From NCBI GenBank assembly GCA_023409435.1, contig JAEYHP010000075.1, forward strand, positions 1 through 24,341: a DNA stretch of 24,341 bases, given 5' to 3'. Shown one piece after another: positions 16,254 through 23,983 of this stretch (position 1 is its first letter; every line of letters starts with the position of its first letter). Made by a program: the position numbers and the translations under genes. The notes below the pieces were generated by a model, which was not told the DNA's origin, made no database searches, and saw only the letters and a program-made list of their open reading frames with translations. Origin of the DNA: Bacillota bacterium (GTDB lineage Bacteria; Bacillota; Clostridia; Christensenellales; CAG-138).

Positions 16254-16748
16254 TCACTTCTTTCTGTTCCTGAGTTTCTCCAGCAGGCCGCCCGCCGTCA
16301 TAATATCCAGCAGAAAGTCCGGCAGTACGGTCCCCTGCCTGACGGCCCCGGTGGTCAGGTTCCTGATTGCACCGGTGGAGATATCCGCCTCCACCTCGTC
16401 GCCCGGCTTCACCAGTGACACGATATCCGCGCATTCGAGTATCATTAGGCCGATATTGATGGCGCTGCGGTAGAAAATGCGTGAGAAGCTCGGCGCAATG
16501 ATGAGCCTGACGCCGGAATACTTCAGTGCGGCCGGCGCCCATTCACGGCTGGAGTTGCAGCCAAAATTGCTGCCAGCGACCATGATCTTCCCCTTTTCCA
16601 GCTTTTTATGGAAGTCCGAGTCCACATCCAGCATCGCGGCCTCGGCCAGGCCTTCGGGCGTTACCGCCTTCACGTGCCGGGTATGCGCAATCAGCTCGGC
16701 CGACACATTGGCGGGATATACTTCGCAAACGATATCTTTAATTACCAT
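16254..16748 (-). CDS. Aconitase-family small subunit (LeuD-like), pair 1
   Basis: 164 residues from ATG 16746-16748, which has GAGGTG four bases upstream; an ATG twelve bases earlier overlaps the stop of the large subunit. It shows the canonical loop GSNFGCNSSREWAP with the catalytic Ser and Arg, then PSFSRIFYRSAINIGLMILE, typical of LeuD-type swivel domains. The N-terminus is divergent: the usual FGDDIxTDxI is replaced by VCEVYPANVSAEL, which may alter how it docks on the large subunit. It partners the cysteine-containing large subunit encoded eight bases upstream, forming the conventional hydro-lyase of the cluster. The exact hydroxy-acid is unknown. Confidence 0.88.
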   Translation of the reverse strand: MVIKDIVCEVYPANVSAELIAHTRHVKAVTPEGLAEAAMLDVDSDFHKKLEKGKIMVAGSNFGCNSSREWAPAALKYSGVRLIIAPSFSRIFYRSAINIGLMILECADIVSLVKPGDEVEADISTGAIRNLTTGAVRQGTVLPDFLLDIMTAGGLLEKLRNRKK

Positions 16749-16756
16749 TTTACACC

Positions 16757-18007
16757 TCATATCATGTCGCGCGGGTCGGTCAGCTTGCCGTATACGGCGG
16801 AGGCTGCGACCGTGGCGGGCGAAGCCAGGTAGATTTTTGCGCTGCTATCCCCCATGCGCCCGGTCATGTTGCGGTTGGAGGAACTTACGCACACCTCTTC
16901 CTTGCCCAGAAGACCATAATGCCCGCCGGCGCAGGGACCGCAGTTGGGGTTGCACCAGATCGCGCCCGCTTCCAGGAATATCTGCGTCAGCCCTTCCTCG
17001 ATGCATTGCCGGAAAATGCCGCGCGAACCCGGGATAACCTGCAGGCGCACCTTCGGATCGACCTTCCTGCCCTTTAAAATATTCGCCGCAATACGGAAAT
17101 CCTCCATGCGGCCGTTCGTGCATGTTCCCAGCAGTGCGCGCGTAAATGGCACGCCCGCCGCCTCCCGCACAGGAACGGCATTCGCGGAGCTACCCGGCAG
17201 CGCAACCGTCGGCTCCAGGCTGCTGCCGTCGATTTCGAATACCTGCTCGTAGTGCGCGTCGGCGTCGCTCTTCATGAACTCGTACCCGCCGCGCGCGCGG
17301 CCCTTCAAAAATTCCGTTACTTTTTCGTCCGGCTCAATGATGCCGTTCTTTGCCCCGGCCTCCACCGCCATGTTGCACAGTGTCATGCGGCTGTCCAGGC
17401 TCATGGCCCGGATCGCGCTGCCGGTATATTCCATCGCCTTATAGCTGGCGCCGTCCGCGCCGATCAGCCTCATGATATGCAGGGCGAGGTCCTTGCCTCC
17501 TACCAATTCCCGAAGCTCGCCGTTCACTTCGAACAGCAGCGTTTGGGGCACCTTCATCCAGATCTTCCCCTCGCTGAATACCCAGGCCATCTCGGTGGAG
17601 CCAAGGCCCGTAGAAAATGCGCCCAGCGCGCCATAAGTGGTGGTATGCGAATCGGTTCCCACAACGACCTTGCCGGGCAGCACATACCCCTTTTCCGGCA
17701 TGAGCTGATGGCAGATCCCTTCGCCGTTATAGAACGTCAGGCCGTAGTCCTCCGCGAATTTGCCCGTTTTTACGATCAGGTCAGCGTCCAGAACCCTGCT
17801 CGGCGGGTTCCCATGGTCCGCAAACAATATGGCCCGCTCCTTATCCCAGACGGTAAGCCCCATTTCACGGAATTTGTCAAAAAACAGGGGGCCCAGTTTT
17901 TCATGCGTAAACGCATATTCCACGGCTACGTCCACGATCTGATCCGGTACGACCGACGCAACGCCTGCCGCTTTGGCCAGTATTTTTTCGGTAATCGTCA
18001 TTCCCAC
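16757..18007 (-). CDS. Aconitase-family large subunit (LeuC/homoaconitase-like) with intact Fe-S cysteines, pair 1
   Basis: 416 residues if started at GTG 18005-18007, giving MGMTITEKILAKAAG, the common LeuC-type opening; GGAGG lies 11 bases upstream. ATG at 18001 is the alternative. [4Fe-4S] ligands are C296 (GTCTNGR), C356 and C359 (NPNCGPC). DSH lies in VVGTDSHTTTYGALG. It belongs to the isopropylmalate/homoaconitate dehydratase branch, in which an Fe-S cluster catalyses stereospecific removal and re-addition of water on a 2- or 3-hydroxy acid. No leuA or leuB is nearby and the operon has a TRAP importer, so a catabolic substrate is more likely than isopropylmalate. It ends eight bases before its small subunit. 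Confidence 0.92.
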   Translation of the reverse strand: MGMTITEKILAKAAGVASVVPDQIVDVAVEYAFTHEKLGPLFFDKFREMGLTVWDKERAILFADHGNPPSRVLDADLIVKTGKFAEDYGLTFYNGEGICHQLMPEKGYVLPGKVVVGTDSHTTTYGALGAFSTGLGSTEMAWVFSEGKIWMKVPQTLLFEVNGELRELVGGKDLALHIMRLIGADGASYKAMEYTGSAIRAMSLDSRMTLCNMAVEAGAKNGIIEPDEKVTEFLKGRARGGYEFMKSDADAHYEQVFEIDGSSLEPTVALPGSSANAVPVREAAGVPFTRALLGTCTNGRMEDFRIAANILKGRKVDPKVRLQVIPGSRGIFRQCIEEGLTQIFLEAGAIWCNPNCGPCAGGHYGLLGKEEVCVSSSNRNMTGRMGDSSAKIYLASPATVAASAVYGKLTDPRDMI

Positions 18008-18026
18008 TTTAAGAGCTGCCTCCTTA

Positions 18027-19196
18027 TCATTCCTTTGGTTCATAACGGATCGCGCCCGACGGGCAGACAGCCACGCAAAGGCCGCAGCCTACGCAAAGGG
18101 CGGGATCCGGCCGCGCCTTTTTTCCCTCCATGCGGATGGCGTCGCAGGCCGCAAGCCGCGTACACTTCGCGCAGCCGATGCATTTCGCCTCATCCACGCA
18201 AGCCGTCACATCCGTATAAACCATCTGGTTGGGGCCTAATATGTTGTTAAGCGCCAGCCCTTGAAAATCCGCAATGCTTTGATAGCGCATATTGTCCATG
18301 TAGGCGGAAAGAGACTTGAGTATCCTTCCCACCAGCTCATAGCCCTCCAGCATCACGGCGGTACAGATCTGTACGCTCCACGCGCCATACATGATGCTCT
18401 CCACCACATGCTCCCATGTGGAAATGCCGCCGCCGCCCATTACCGGAGCGCCCTGCTGCCGGGCAATATCCGCGATGAAACGGTTGCTGATCAGGCGGCT
18501 CCAAGGCCCGCTGAAGCCCCCCAGGGGGCCCGCCGTGCTGCCGGGGTATCGCATGACGCCTCCGTTGTGAATATCCAGCCCCGGCGCGGCCCTAAAACCC
18601 GCGTGGATATTGAGAATATCCACCCCGGCCCCGCTGCACGCTGACGCCACCTGCGGCAGCCGACCGCCCTCGGTGGGCAGCTTCGCGATGACCGGGATAT
18701 TCACGTGCTGCTTCACATTCGCCACGACCTTGGCGCAGGACTCCGGGTCCTGCCCCAGGTTCGCCCCTAAAGTGGGTCCCTGCGCCTGCGCGGTATGGAG
18801 GTTGGGGCAGTTCATGTTCAGTTCCACGGCGTCCGCGCCGGCTTCCTCGAAGCGCCGCGCCAGATTGCCCCAGGAATCGAGGTCCGTAGGCAGCGCGCTC
18901 ATGTTGACGATGATCTGAAGGTCGGTCTGCTCCTTTGCCTTGCGTATGAGCTCCTGCGACTCCTCTACTTCCAGACGCGGATCGCCGCTGACGATGACTC
19001 CAAGGCCTTTTTCCGCATACCAGCGGGGCCTTGCGTGAAACTGCTGTTTGAGCAGCGAATGCTTGAGGCTGACGGCAGCGGCGCCGTTTTCATCGGCGCG
19101 CTTGAGGCGTTCAAGCTTTGCGGTAAGCGGGCTGGATGCCAGCACGATCGGGTTTTTCAGCCGCAAACCGCCGGTAGTGATACTAAGATTTGCCAC
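18027..19196 (-). CDS. PreA-like FMN oxidoreductase with C-terminal ferredoxin domain
   Basis: 389 residues. The start is GTG 19194-19196 with AAGGAG seven bases upstream; an in-frame ATG at 19220 lacks a ribosome site. A dihydroorotate-dehydrogenase-like FMN barrel (about 5-300) resembles the C-terminal half of dihydropyrimidine dehydrogenase and bacterial PreA: ELNMNCPN, AKLPTEGG and VMGGGGIST (phosphate-binding turn). A bacterial ferredoxin domain (about 330-385) carries CIGCAKCTRLAAC and the classic CVGCGLCVAVCP, so two [4Fe-4S] clusters are expected, the first with unusual spacing. The catalytic Cys of pyrimidine enzymes lies in the context ACGQDP; here the text is ANLGQDP, with L147 at that place. 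A pyrimidine substrate is thus doubtful; reduction or oxidation of another C=C bond with ferredoxin-like electrons is the plausible role. Confidence 0.88.
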   Translation of the reverse strand: MANLSITTGGLRLKNPIVLASSPLTAKLERLKRADENGAAAVSLKHSLLKQQFHARPRWYAEKGLGVIVSGDPRLEVEESQELIRKAKEQTDLQIIVNMSALPTDLDSWGNLARRFEEAGADAVELNMNCPNLHTAQAQGPTLGANLGQDPESCAKVVANVKQHVNIPVIAKLPTEGGRLPQVASACSGAGVDILNIHAGFRAAPGLDIHNGGVMRYPGSTAGPLGGFSGPWSRLISNRFIADIARQQGAPVMGGGGISTWEHVVESIMYGAWSVQICTAVMLEGYELVGRILKSLSAYMDNMRYQSIADFQGLALNNILGPNQMVYTDVTACVDEAKCIGCAKCTRLAACDAIRMEGKKARPDPALCVGCGLCVAVCPSGAIRYEPKE

Positions 19197-19248
19197 TTTG
19201 TTTCTCCTTTTCGGGTTCATTCACGCGCTTTCTCCCGTGAAAGCGGCG

Positions 19249-21093
19249 CTAGAGCATAAACAGACTGATCTCCGGGATTAAGGTAATCGCCAGCAAGGCA
19301 ATGAGCATGAGAATGATAAAAGGAACGACGCCTTTTATGACTTTGCCGACAGGCACCTTTGCCACCCCTGCCAGCACATACAGGTTGGTACCCAGCGGCG
19401 GCATGATGAAATCCATCTCCATATTCAGCGCGAGCAGCAGCCCGAGATGAATGAGGTTGATGTTGAGCTCGCTTGTGATTGGCAGTATGATCGGAACCAA
19501 CATCACGATAATGGCAGCTGGCCCTAAAAAGAAACCAAGCACGGGAATGAGCAGATCCAATAGGAGCAGGAATACGGGGCCGCTGATGTTGCTGCCCACC
19601 ACAAGCTGCAGCAGGGCCTGCGGGATACGCTCCATGGAGATGATGAATCCGAACAGCGCGCTGCTCATAATAATGAAATAAATCATGGAGGACATCTGTA
19701 CGGTCTTAACGAGCACATCCAATATGTCCTTCCACTTGATGCCCCTATACACAACAAAACTGACGACAATGGCGTATACCGACGCTACCACGGCGGCCTC
19801 GGTGGGCGTGGTGAGACCGGCATAAATCGTACCCATGATGATAACCGGGATGAGCAATGCCCAGAACGCTTTGCGGAACAGCACGAAGCACTGCTTCCAG
19901 GAGAACTCCTCCTCCTGATGCACCACGCCGAACTTGCCTTTGCGCGCGCGGTAATATACATAGATGCACAATATGCCGCACAGTACGATGCCGGGTATGG
20001 TCCCCGCCGTAAACAGATCGGATATGGATGCGCCGCTGACCGCGCCATAGAGCACCAGGATGCCGCTTGGCGGTACGATAACCGCAAGCGTGCCGCCTGC
20101 GCCCAGCATGCCGGTAGCCAGGTCCTCGGGATACCCGGCCTTGAGCAGCATGGGGATCGTCACCATTCCCAACGCGGCCGCCGTAGCCACGCTGGAGCCG
20201 GACATGGCGGCAAATATTATGGAAGCCACCATGACCGCTATGCCGACGCCGCCGCGTACCTTTTTGAACAAATAACAGGTAAATTCCACGATGGATCTTC
20301 CCATAGGGGTTTTTGCGATGATGCTGCCCGCAAATATGAAGAACGGAATGGCCAGCATCGTAAAGGAGTTGGTGGCCCAGAATTGCTTGGACGCAATGGC
20401 CGACCAGCTTACCATATCAAACAGGTACAGTACGATCGATCCCATCAGGCCCATTGCAAAGCCGATCGGCATACCCATGAACATGAGCAGGAACATCCCC
20501 GCCAGCATGATGGCAATCGGACTGTTGGATATGGTGATAAACACCAGCAGGGCGATGATCAGGCCCAATACGATATAGGTAAAGCGATCTTTGAGCCAGC
20601 CCTTGGGCATCTTCATTTTGACCATCCGCTGTATCCAGCGGCAGGTAATAAGGAGACCCGACAGCGGCATAATGAGATAAGGAATCCACATTGCCGTTTC
20701 CAGGCGCGTATCTGAAACCGATCCCGCGAGATAGGCGTCCTGCACCAGCGCAATGCCAGTAAAAAGGAGCATCAGGCTGTATAGCACGCACATCAGGTTC
20801 GTGGCCTGATCGATCACGTGGCGGCGGTTCGCATCCAGCTTATCCACAAAAAAAGTTACGCTGATGTGTTCATTGCTCTTGACGATTAAACTTGCTCCGA
20901 TAAAGTTCGACCAGATTACCAGATAACGGACGATCTCTTCCGTCCAGAAAATTGAAAACCCGAAAAAATACCGGCTGAGCACCTGATAAAACATCAGCCC
21001 CATGCCAAAGGCAAGCATCAATGCGGACGCAATGCTTTCAAACTTTGTCCAGATATTTCCTGGCCTGCTCTGTTTTTCAACCATTTCAGGCAT
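19249..21093 (-). CDS. TRAP transporter fused small and large membrane subunits (DctQM)
   Basis: 614 residues from ATG 21091-21093 (GGAGG eight bases upstream). Residues 1 to about 185 form the four-helix DctQ part, with the signature RYFFGFSIFWTEEIVRY. The rest is the DctM part with about twelve helices, containing AMSGSSVATAAALG, GYPEDLATGMLGAGGTLAVI, PPSGILVLYG and, near the end, FIMPPLGTNLYVLAG. DctM is a member of the ion transporter superfamily and uses a sodium gradient to move carboxylates delivered by DctP. QM fusions are common. It stands 112 bases after the binding protein gene, with a hairpin in between. The frame extends upstream to 21246, but that part has no coding character. 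Confidence 0.95.
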   Translation of the reverse strand: MPEMVEKQSRPGNIWTKFESIASALMLAFGMGLMFYQVLSRYFFGFSIFWTEEIVRYLVIWSNFIGASLIVKSNEHISVTFFVDKLDANRRHVIDQATNLMCVLYSLMLLFTGIALVQDAYLAGSVSDTRLETAMWIPYLIMPLSGLLITCRWIQRMVKMKMPKGWLKDRFTYIVLGLIIALLVFITISNSPIAIMLAGMFLLMFMGMPIGFAMGLMGSIVLYLFDMVSWSAIASKQFWATNSFTMLAIPFFIFAGSIIAKTPMGRSIVEFTCYLFKKVRGGVGIAVMVASIIFAAMSGSSVATAAALGMVTIPMLLKAGYPEDLATGMLGAGGTLAVIVPPSGILVLYGAVSGASISDLFTAGTIPGIVLCGILCIYVYYRARKGKFGVVHQEEEFSWKQCFVLFRKAFWALLIPVIIMGTIYAGLTTPTEAAVVASVYAIVVSFVVYRGIKWKDILDVLVKTVQMSSMIYFIIMSSALFGFIISMERIPQALLQLVVGSNISGPVFLLLLDLLIPVLGFFLGPAAIIVMLVPIILPITSELNINLIHLGLLLALNMEMDFIMPPLGTNLYVLAGVAKVPVGKVIKGVVPFIILMLIALLAITLIPEISLFML

Positions 21094-21128
21094 TCGCGCT
21101 TCCTCCCATCTTTTTTCAAATCGCAGGT

Positions 21129-21177
21129 CTCCGCGGGAACCGCAAGCTTTAAGCGTGCGTGCGGCTCCCGCACGGAG
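21129..21177 (-). promoter_or_regulatory. Long intercistronic stem-loop between dctP and dctQM
   Basis: CTCCGCGGGAACCGCA (21129-21144) pairs with TGCGGCTCCCGCACGGAG (21160-21177), a 16-bp stem with a two-base bulge and one G-U pair, around a 15-base loop. No T-run follows on the minus strand. Such elements after binding-protein genes protect the upstream mRNA and keep the binding protein more abundant than the permease; that role here is inferred from position. Confidence 0.75.
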
Positions 21178-21205
21178 AAATATACTTTGCGTGTGCCGGA
21201 ATGGT

Positions 21206-22309
21206 TTAGCCCACGTATTCTTCAACCGCCTTTTGTACTTCGGCAATCAATTCGGGACCAATTTCCTCGGCATAATCGTCATATACCGACATCGATGCCT
21301 GGCGCCACTTCTCTCTCTCGTCCGGCGTAAGGGTATGCACCTCACAGCCCTCGGATTCTATCTGTGCAAGCATATTCTGCAGCTCGGATCCGTCGGCATT
21401 TCTTGTATCGTCCAGAACCAGCTGGATCACCTCGGCAAGTTCGGCGCGGATATCTTCCGGCAAGTCCTTCCAGAATTTATCGTTGGCCAAAATAAAGCCG
21501 TTGGACCAATATAAAAGACCGGCATTCGTGACGTACTTTTGCACTTCCTGATATTTGCGAACGGCAAACACGGTACTGGGCGTAGCCAGGCCGTCCACGA
21601 CCTTCTGCTGCAGGCCGGTGTAAGTTTCCTCGGAGGGAATGACTGTGGAGATCGCGCCCATCGCCTCAATAATGGCGGATTCCATTTTTCCGGAGGCACG
21701 CATTTTCAAGCCGGACAGATCTTCCGGGTTTACGATGGGATGAGAAGAGTTCGATACGACGATTGCGCCGGAGGAGAAGCCGCCCAGCACATTGATTCCC
21801 TGGGACTGAATGTTCGCGAAGATTTTATCCCCAACGGGACCGTCCATAATGTAGTAGGCGGTTTCAACATTCGGGAACAGGAAAGGCAGCTTAAATATGC
21901 CCATGGCGGGGTCAAGCGTATTCATGGTGGAGCCCACCGCAAGACAAAGCTGGATATCGCCCTTCTTGAGCGCTTCGAGTTCTTCCGTGTTCGAGTAGAG
22001 CTGGCCGCCGGTGTAAATCGCCATATCCACTTTTCCGGCAAGGCGTTCGTCCACAAGTTGCTTAAGATTGTTGGCCGCAATGCCCATTTGCTGCCCGTCA
22101 AGCTGAACCGTGGTAACTTTGATCTGAATAGCCTTGCCGGCGCCCCCGTTTGTTCCGGGTTTCGCTGCGGCCTCCCCTGTCTGAGAATTGCCTTCGTTGG
22201 CAGCGGCCGGTGCGTTGCCGGCAGGCGCACTGCCGGTCTTCTTGCAACCGTACAGCGGCACCGTAAGCATGAGGATCACAAGCGCGATGGAAACAATTTT
22301 CTTCATCAT
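21206..22309 (-). CDS. dctP: TRAP transporter solute-binding lipoprotein (DctP family)
   Basis: 367 residues from ATG 22307-22309; the next codon is also ATG. A purine-rich AAGGGTGTAAGGG precedes it. The signal peptide carries a lipobox LYGC, so C22 would be lipidated and the protein anchored outside the membrane, as expected in a Gram-positive cell. A low-complexity Ala/Gly/Asn linker (about 27-58) leads to the mature fold: KVTTVQLDGQQMG, TGGQLYSNTEELEALKKGDIQ and LPFLFPN. The conserved arginine that binds the substrate carboxylate in DctP proteins is R204 (LSGLKMRASG). The ligand is therefore probably an organic acid; its identity cannot be read. It follows IclR-2 by 59 bases with a hairpin between them. 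Confidence 0.94.
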   Translation of the reverse strand: MMKKIVSIALVILMLTVPLYGCKKTGSAPAGNAPAAANEGNSQTGEAAAKPGTNGGAGKAIQIKVTTVQLDGQQMGIAANNLKQLVDERLAGKVDMAIYTGGQLYSNTEELEALKKGDIQLCLAVGSTMNTLDPAMGIFKLPFLFPNVETAYYIMDGPVGDKIFANIQSQGINVLGGFSSGAIVVSNSSHPIVNPEDLSGLKMRASGKMESAIIEAMGAISTVIPSEETYTGLQQKVVDGLATPSTVFAVRKYQEVQKYVTNAGLLYWSNGFILANDKFWKDLPEDIRAELAEVIQLVLDDTRNADGSELQNMLAQIESEGCEVHTLTPDEREKWRQASMSVYDDYAEEIGPELIAEVQKAVEEYVG

Positions 22310-22338
22310 TACCCTTACACCCTTCTGATATTTATTCA

Positions 22339-22361
22339 TTTCATCGTTTAGGCCGATGAAA
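22339..22361 (-). promoter_or_regulatory. Perfect 8-bp hairpin between IclR-2 and dctP
   Basis: TTTCATCG (22339-22346) and CGATGAAA (22354-22361) pair perfectly around seven bases. It begins 7 bases after the IclR-2 stop. No T-run follows, so read-through from the IclR-2 promoter into the transport operon is possible, with this as a processing or attenuation point. I see no separate promoter for dctP in the gap. Confidence 0.5.
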
Positions 22362-22368
22362 ATACATG

Positions 22369-23097
22369 TCACAATAAGCAATGTTCCTGCTGAATCTGAA
22401 GAGCAGCCTCAAGAAGATGATTTAGATAAATGGTTTTGCTTTCGGGCGTCAGGCGGCTTTCCAGCGTGGAAACGGATAAAGAGGCAACCACATTGCCCAT
22501 CACATCCTTGAGCGGCACCGCCACCGAGGCGCTGCCCGGGATGCGCTCCCCCCTGCTGATTGCGTACCCCTGCTGCCCTACCCGTTCCACATCCTGCAGG
22601 AGTCCTTGTACGTTCTCCTGATGAAATACGTTTTTTCGCACATAGTAGTCCAGTACACGCAGGCGCTCTGCTCCGCTTAAGCCGGAGGCGATCACCTTGC
22701 CGGCCGATCCGCGAAACAGCGGGCCGTTGGAGCCGATGGGGATATTTCGTGTAATGGGTTGAGAGCCTTCGATGCAGTAGATGCATACACGTTCATAGCC
22801 GCTGAGCACATTGAGCGAAACGGTCTCTTTCGTATTTTCGCTCAACACGCGCATCACCGGGATGGCCACGTCGAGCATCTCACGCTCCGCCATGCCGCGA
22901 AGGCCGATGGATAGTAGCTTGGGCGTCAATAGATAGCCTTGTTTTGTGTGGCGCTGCACGATACCGTCAGCCTGCAAAGCCTGCAATATCCGGTGTACCG
23001 TGCTCCTTGCAATGCCGGTTTCGGTGCTGATTGAATCGATGGTGGAAGCCTTGCTTAAGGAAATTGCCCCTAGGATTTCAAACGCCTTATGAAGCAA
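22369..23097 (-). CDS. IclR-family transcriptional regulator (IclR-2)
   Basis: 242 residues. It begins at TTG 23095-23097, giving MLHKAFEIL, in register with IclR-1; GGAG lies 10 bases upstream and no ATG is available. The helix-turn-helix reads TIDSISTETGIARSTVHRIL (about 18-38). The effector domain contains ERVCIYCIEGSQPIT, GSAGKVIASGL and SVAVPLKDVMGNVVASLSVS. It is the first gene of the cluster and probably cotranscribed with dctP. The closeness to IclR-1 suggests both read related ligands or bind the same sites. IclR members can be activators or repressors; the sequence does not decide which. Confidence 0.92.
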   Translation of the reverse strand: MLHKAFEILGAISLSKASTIDSISTETGIARSTVHRILQALQADGIVQRHTKQGYLLTPKLLSIGLRGMAEREMLDVAIPVMRVLSENTKETVSLNVLSGYERVCIYCIEGSQPITRNIPIGSNGPLFRGSAGKVIASGLSGAERLRVLDYYVRKNVFHQENVQGLLQDVERVGQQGYAISRGERIPGSASVAVPLKDVMGNVVASLSVSTLESRLTPESKTIYLNHLLEAALQIQQEHCLL

Positions 23098-23122
23098 TGA
23101 TCGTTCACTCCAGTCGTGAATG

Positions 23123-23196
23123 TCCCGTATAATGAGATTTAATTCCTGTGATATGGGATTTATGATGATTATAACTTCTTCCTACGCATCCGTCAA
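23123..23196 (-). promoter_or_regulatory. Promoter and operator-like sites of IclR-2 and probably the whole cluster
   Basis: On the minus strand TTGACG (23191-23196) and TATAAT (23168-23173) are 17 bases apart, a near-consensus sigma-A promoter. Downstream lies ATATGGGA on the plus strand (23151-23158), exactly 17 bases from the -10 box in base count, as at IclR-1. TCCCGTAT (23123-23130) is its inverted partner with one mismatch, 20 bases away, giving a likely dimer operator within the transcribed leader. Confidence 0.75.
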
Positions 23197-23288
23197 CATA
23201 TTTCGACACTATCGCAACGGAAATTGATTTCCAAATAAAGGATAAGCTTTCCTATATCAAGCCAGCGTTCCCGCTCCATCAAACACTT

Positions 23289-23429
23289 CACCATTGTCAG
23301 TAAACATACCGTAATGGCCGGCTTGGGATTGATTTGCCGATACATGCGGGTGATGGTTTGCAGCAGTCGCGTCATTCCTTTGGCAGGAAGGTAAGAACAG
23401 AAGCCTGCACTCAAAGCATCTATTAACAA
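23289..23429 (-). pseudogene. Fragment of a ParA-type partition ATPase
   Basis: The minus strand reads LIDALSAG, FCSYLPAKGMTRLLQT, ITRMYRQINPKPAI and VCLLTMV. ParA proteins of plasmids and integrated elements have, in the same order, INALSAAD, a VIIPVQ strand, then YLPAKGM, LLxTIxRVxRxINPxL and GVLLTM. The strand between the first two blocks is shortened, and nothing before or after matches: the Walker A motif and the C-terminal part are absent. It is a short relic of about 47 codons, evidence that a mobile or plasmid-derived element once lay here. The call rests on motif order, not on a database search. Confidence 0.6.
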
Positions 23430-23463
23430 AAAAGCCGCCGGAAACGGTGATCTCCCAGCGGCT
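23428..23463 (-). terminator. Terminator-like hairpin with T-run, minus strand
   Basis: On the minus strand AGCCGCTGG pairs with CCGGCGGCT (9 bp, one G-U) and is followed by a run of six T. This is a textbook rho-independent shape, though no intact minus-strand gene ends here. It would block transcription from the right into the ParA relic and IclR-2 region. Confidence 0.6.
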
Positions 23464-23537
23464 ACTCATTTAAATTTTTACAGATCATCTGCCAGATTTG
23501 ATTGAACCTTTCCGCTTGCTAATTTGCTGTTACCAAG
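23457..23537. repeat. Copy B of the diverged intergenic element
   Basis: The counterpart of 9345-9430, described there. It begins AGCGGCTACT and ends in CTTGCTAATTTGCTGTTACCAA. Its left end overlaps the terminator-like hairpin. Just beyond it lies AAGGGATACGTCCCTT (23550-23565), a 6-bp stem with a TACG loop similar to the hairpin at 8860-8873. Confidence 0.4.
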
Positions 23538-23682
23538 TAAAACCGTCCCAAGGGATACGTCCCTTCACAAATGGCCATAGTGCAAAATCTAACACTACTA
23601 TATCTCCGGCGAGGCCGTTTTCATCAAGTTTATCCCTTGCTAAAATTCTGTGGCAAATCCAACCTGCTAAAAAACCTGCTAA
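23515..23682 (+). repeat. Four short direct repeats CYTGCTAA (iteron-like)
   Basis: CTTGCTAA occurs at 23515-23522 and 23636-23643, CCTGCTAA at 23663-23670 and 23675-23682. The last two are 12 bases apart start to start. A related CTGCTAA lies at 9409-9415 in copy A of the intergenic element. Next to a ParA relic they could be remains of iterons or partition sites; they are short enough to arise by chance. Confidence 0.35.
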
Positions 23683-23786
23683 CAAGTAGACCCGTCTATT
23701 ACGGAGCATCCCGTACGCTTATCTGCATTTGTTTGTATACGGTCATATGAAAGCCACATTTCAGAGGGTTTCCAATCATTTTACAT

Positions 23787-23804
23787 ATACCAAACAGTTG
23801 GTAT
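23787..23804. promoter_or_regulatory. Operator-like palindrome
   Basis: ATACCAA and TTGGTAT form perfect 7-bp arms around ACAG. Its size and symmetry suit a TetR- or MarR-type dimer site. It lies about 180 bases before the glycosyltransferase, whose regulator is not in the window. Confidence 0.4.
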
Positions 23805-23983
23805 CATCCTTTCAGCGGTACTCGGTACGGCTTAGAACAGCCGGCGGTGCTTCCATCAATCATCTATATATTTCTTATTTGTATATATGTTAGAATTACA
23901 TGCTAGATATTGTATCTAATCAATGCAGTACTGGCCGGAAGTTTAGAGCTCCAGCACGTAAAAACCGATTTGGGGGTGACTTG

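Larger units (their letters stand above)
23464..23983. other. Gene-free stretch before the plus-strand glycosyltransferase
   Basis: About 520 bases, AT-rich toward the right, with no frame I can support. It contains four CYTGCTAA direct repeats, a hairpin at 23550-23565 and the palindrome at 23787-23804. The glycosyltransferase promoter should lie near 23860-23910, where TAGAAT occurs in ATGTTAGAATTAC, but no convincing -35 element is seen. Confidence 0.5.

Noticed and set aside
11768..18007. Leucine biosynthesis (leuCD) locus
   Set aside because: No leuA or leuB is present, one large subunit lacks cluster cysteines, and the operon carries TRAP, PreA-like and M24 genes under IclR control, which points to catabolism.
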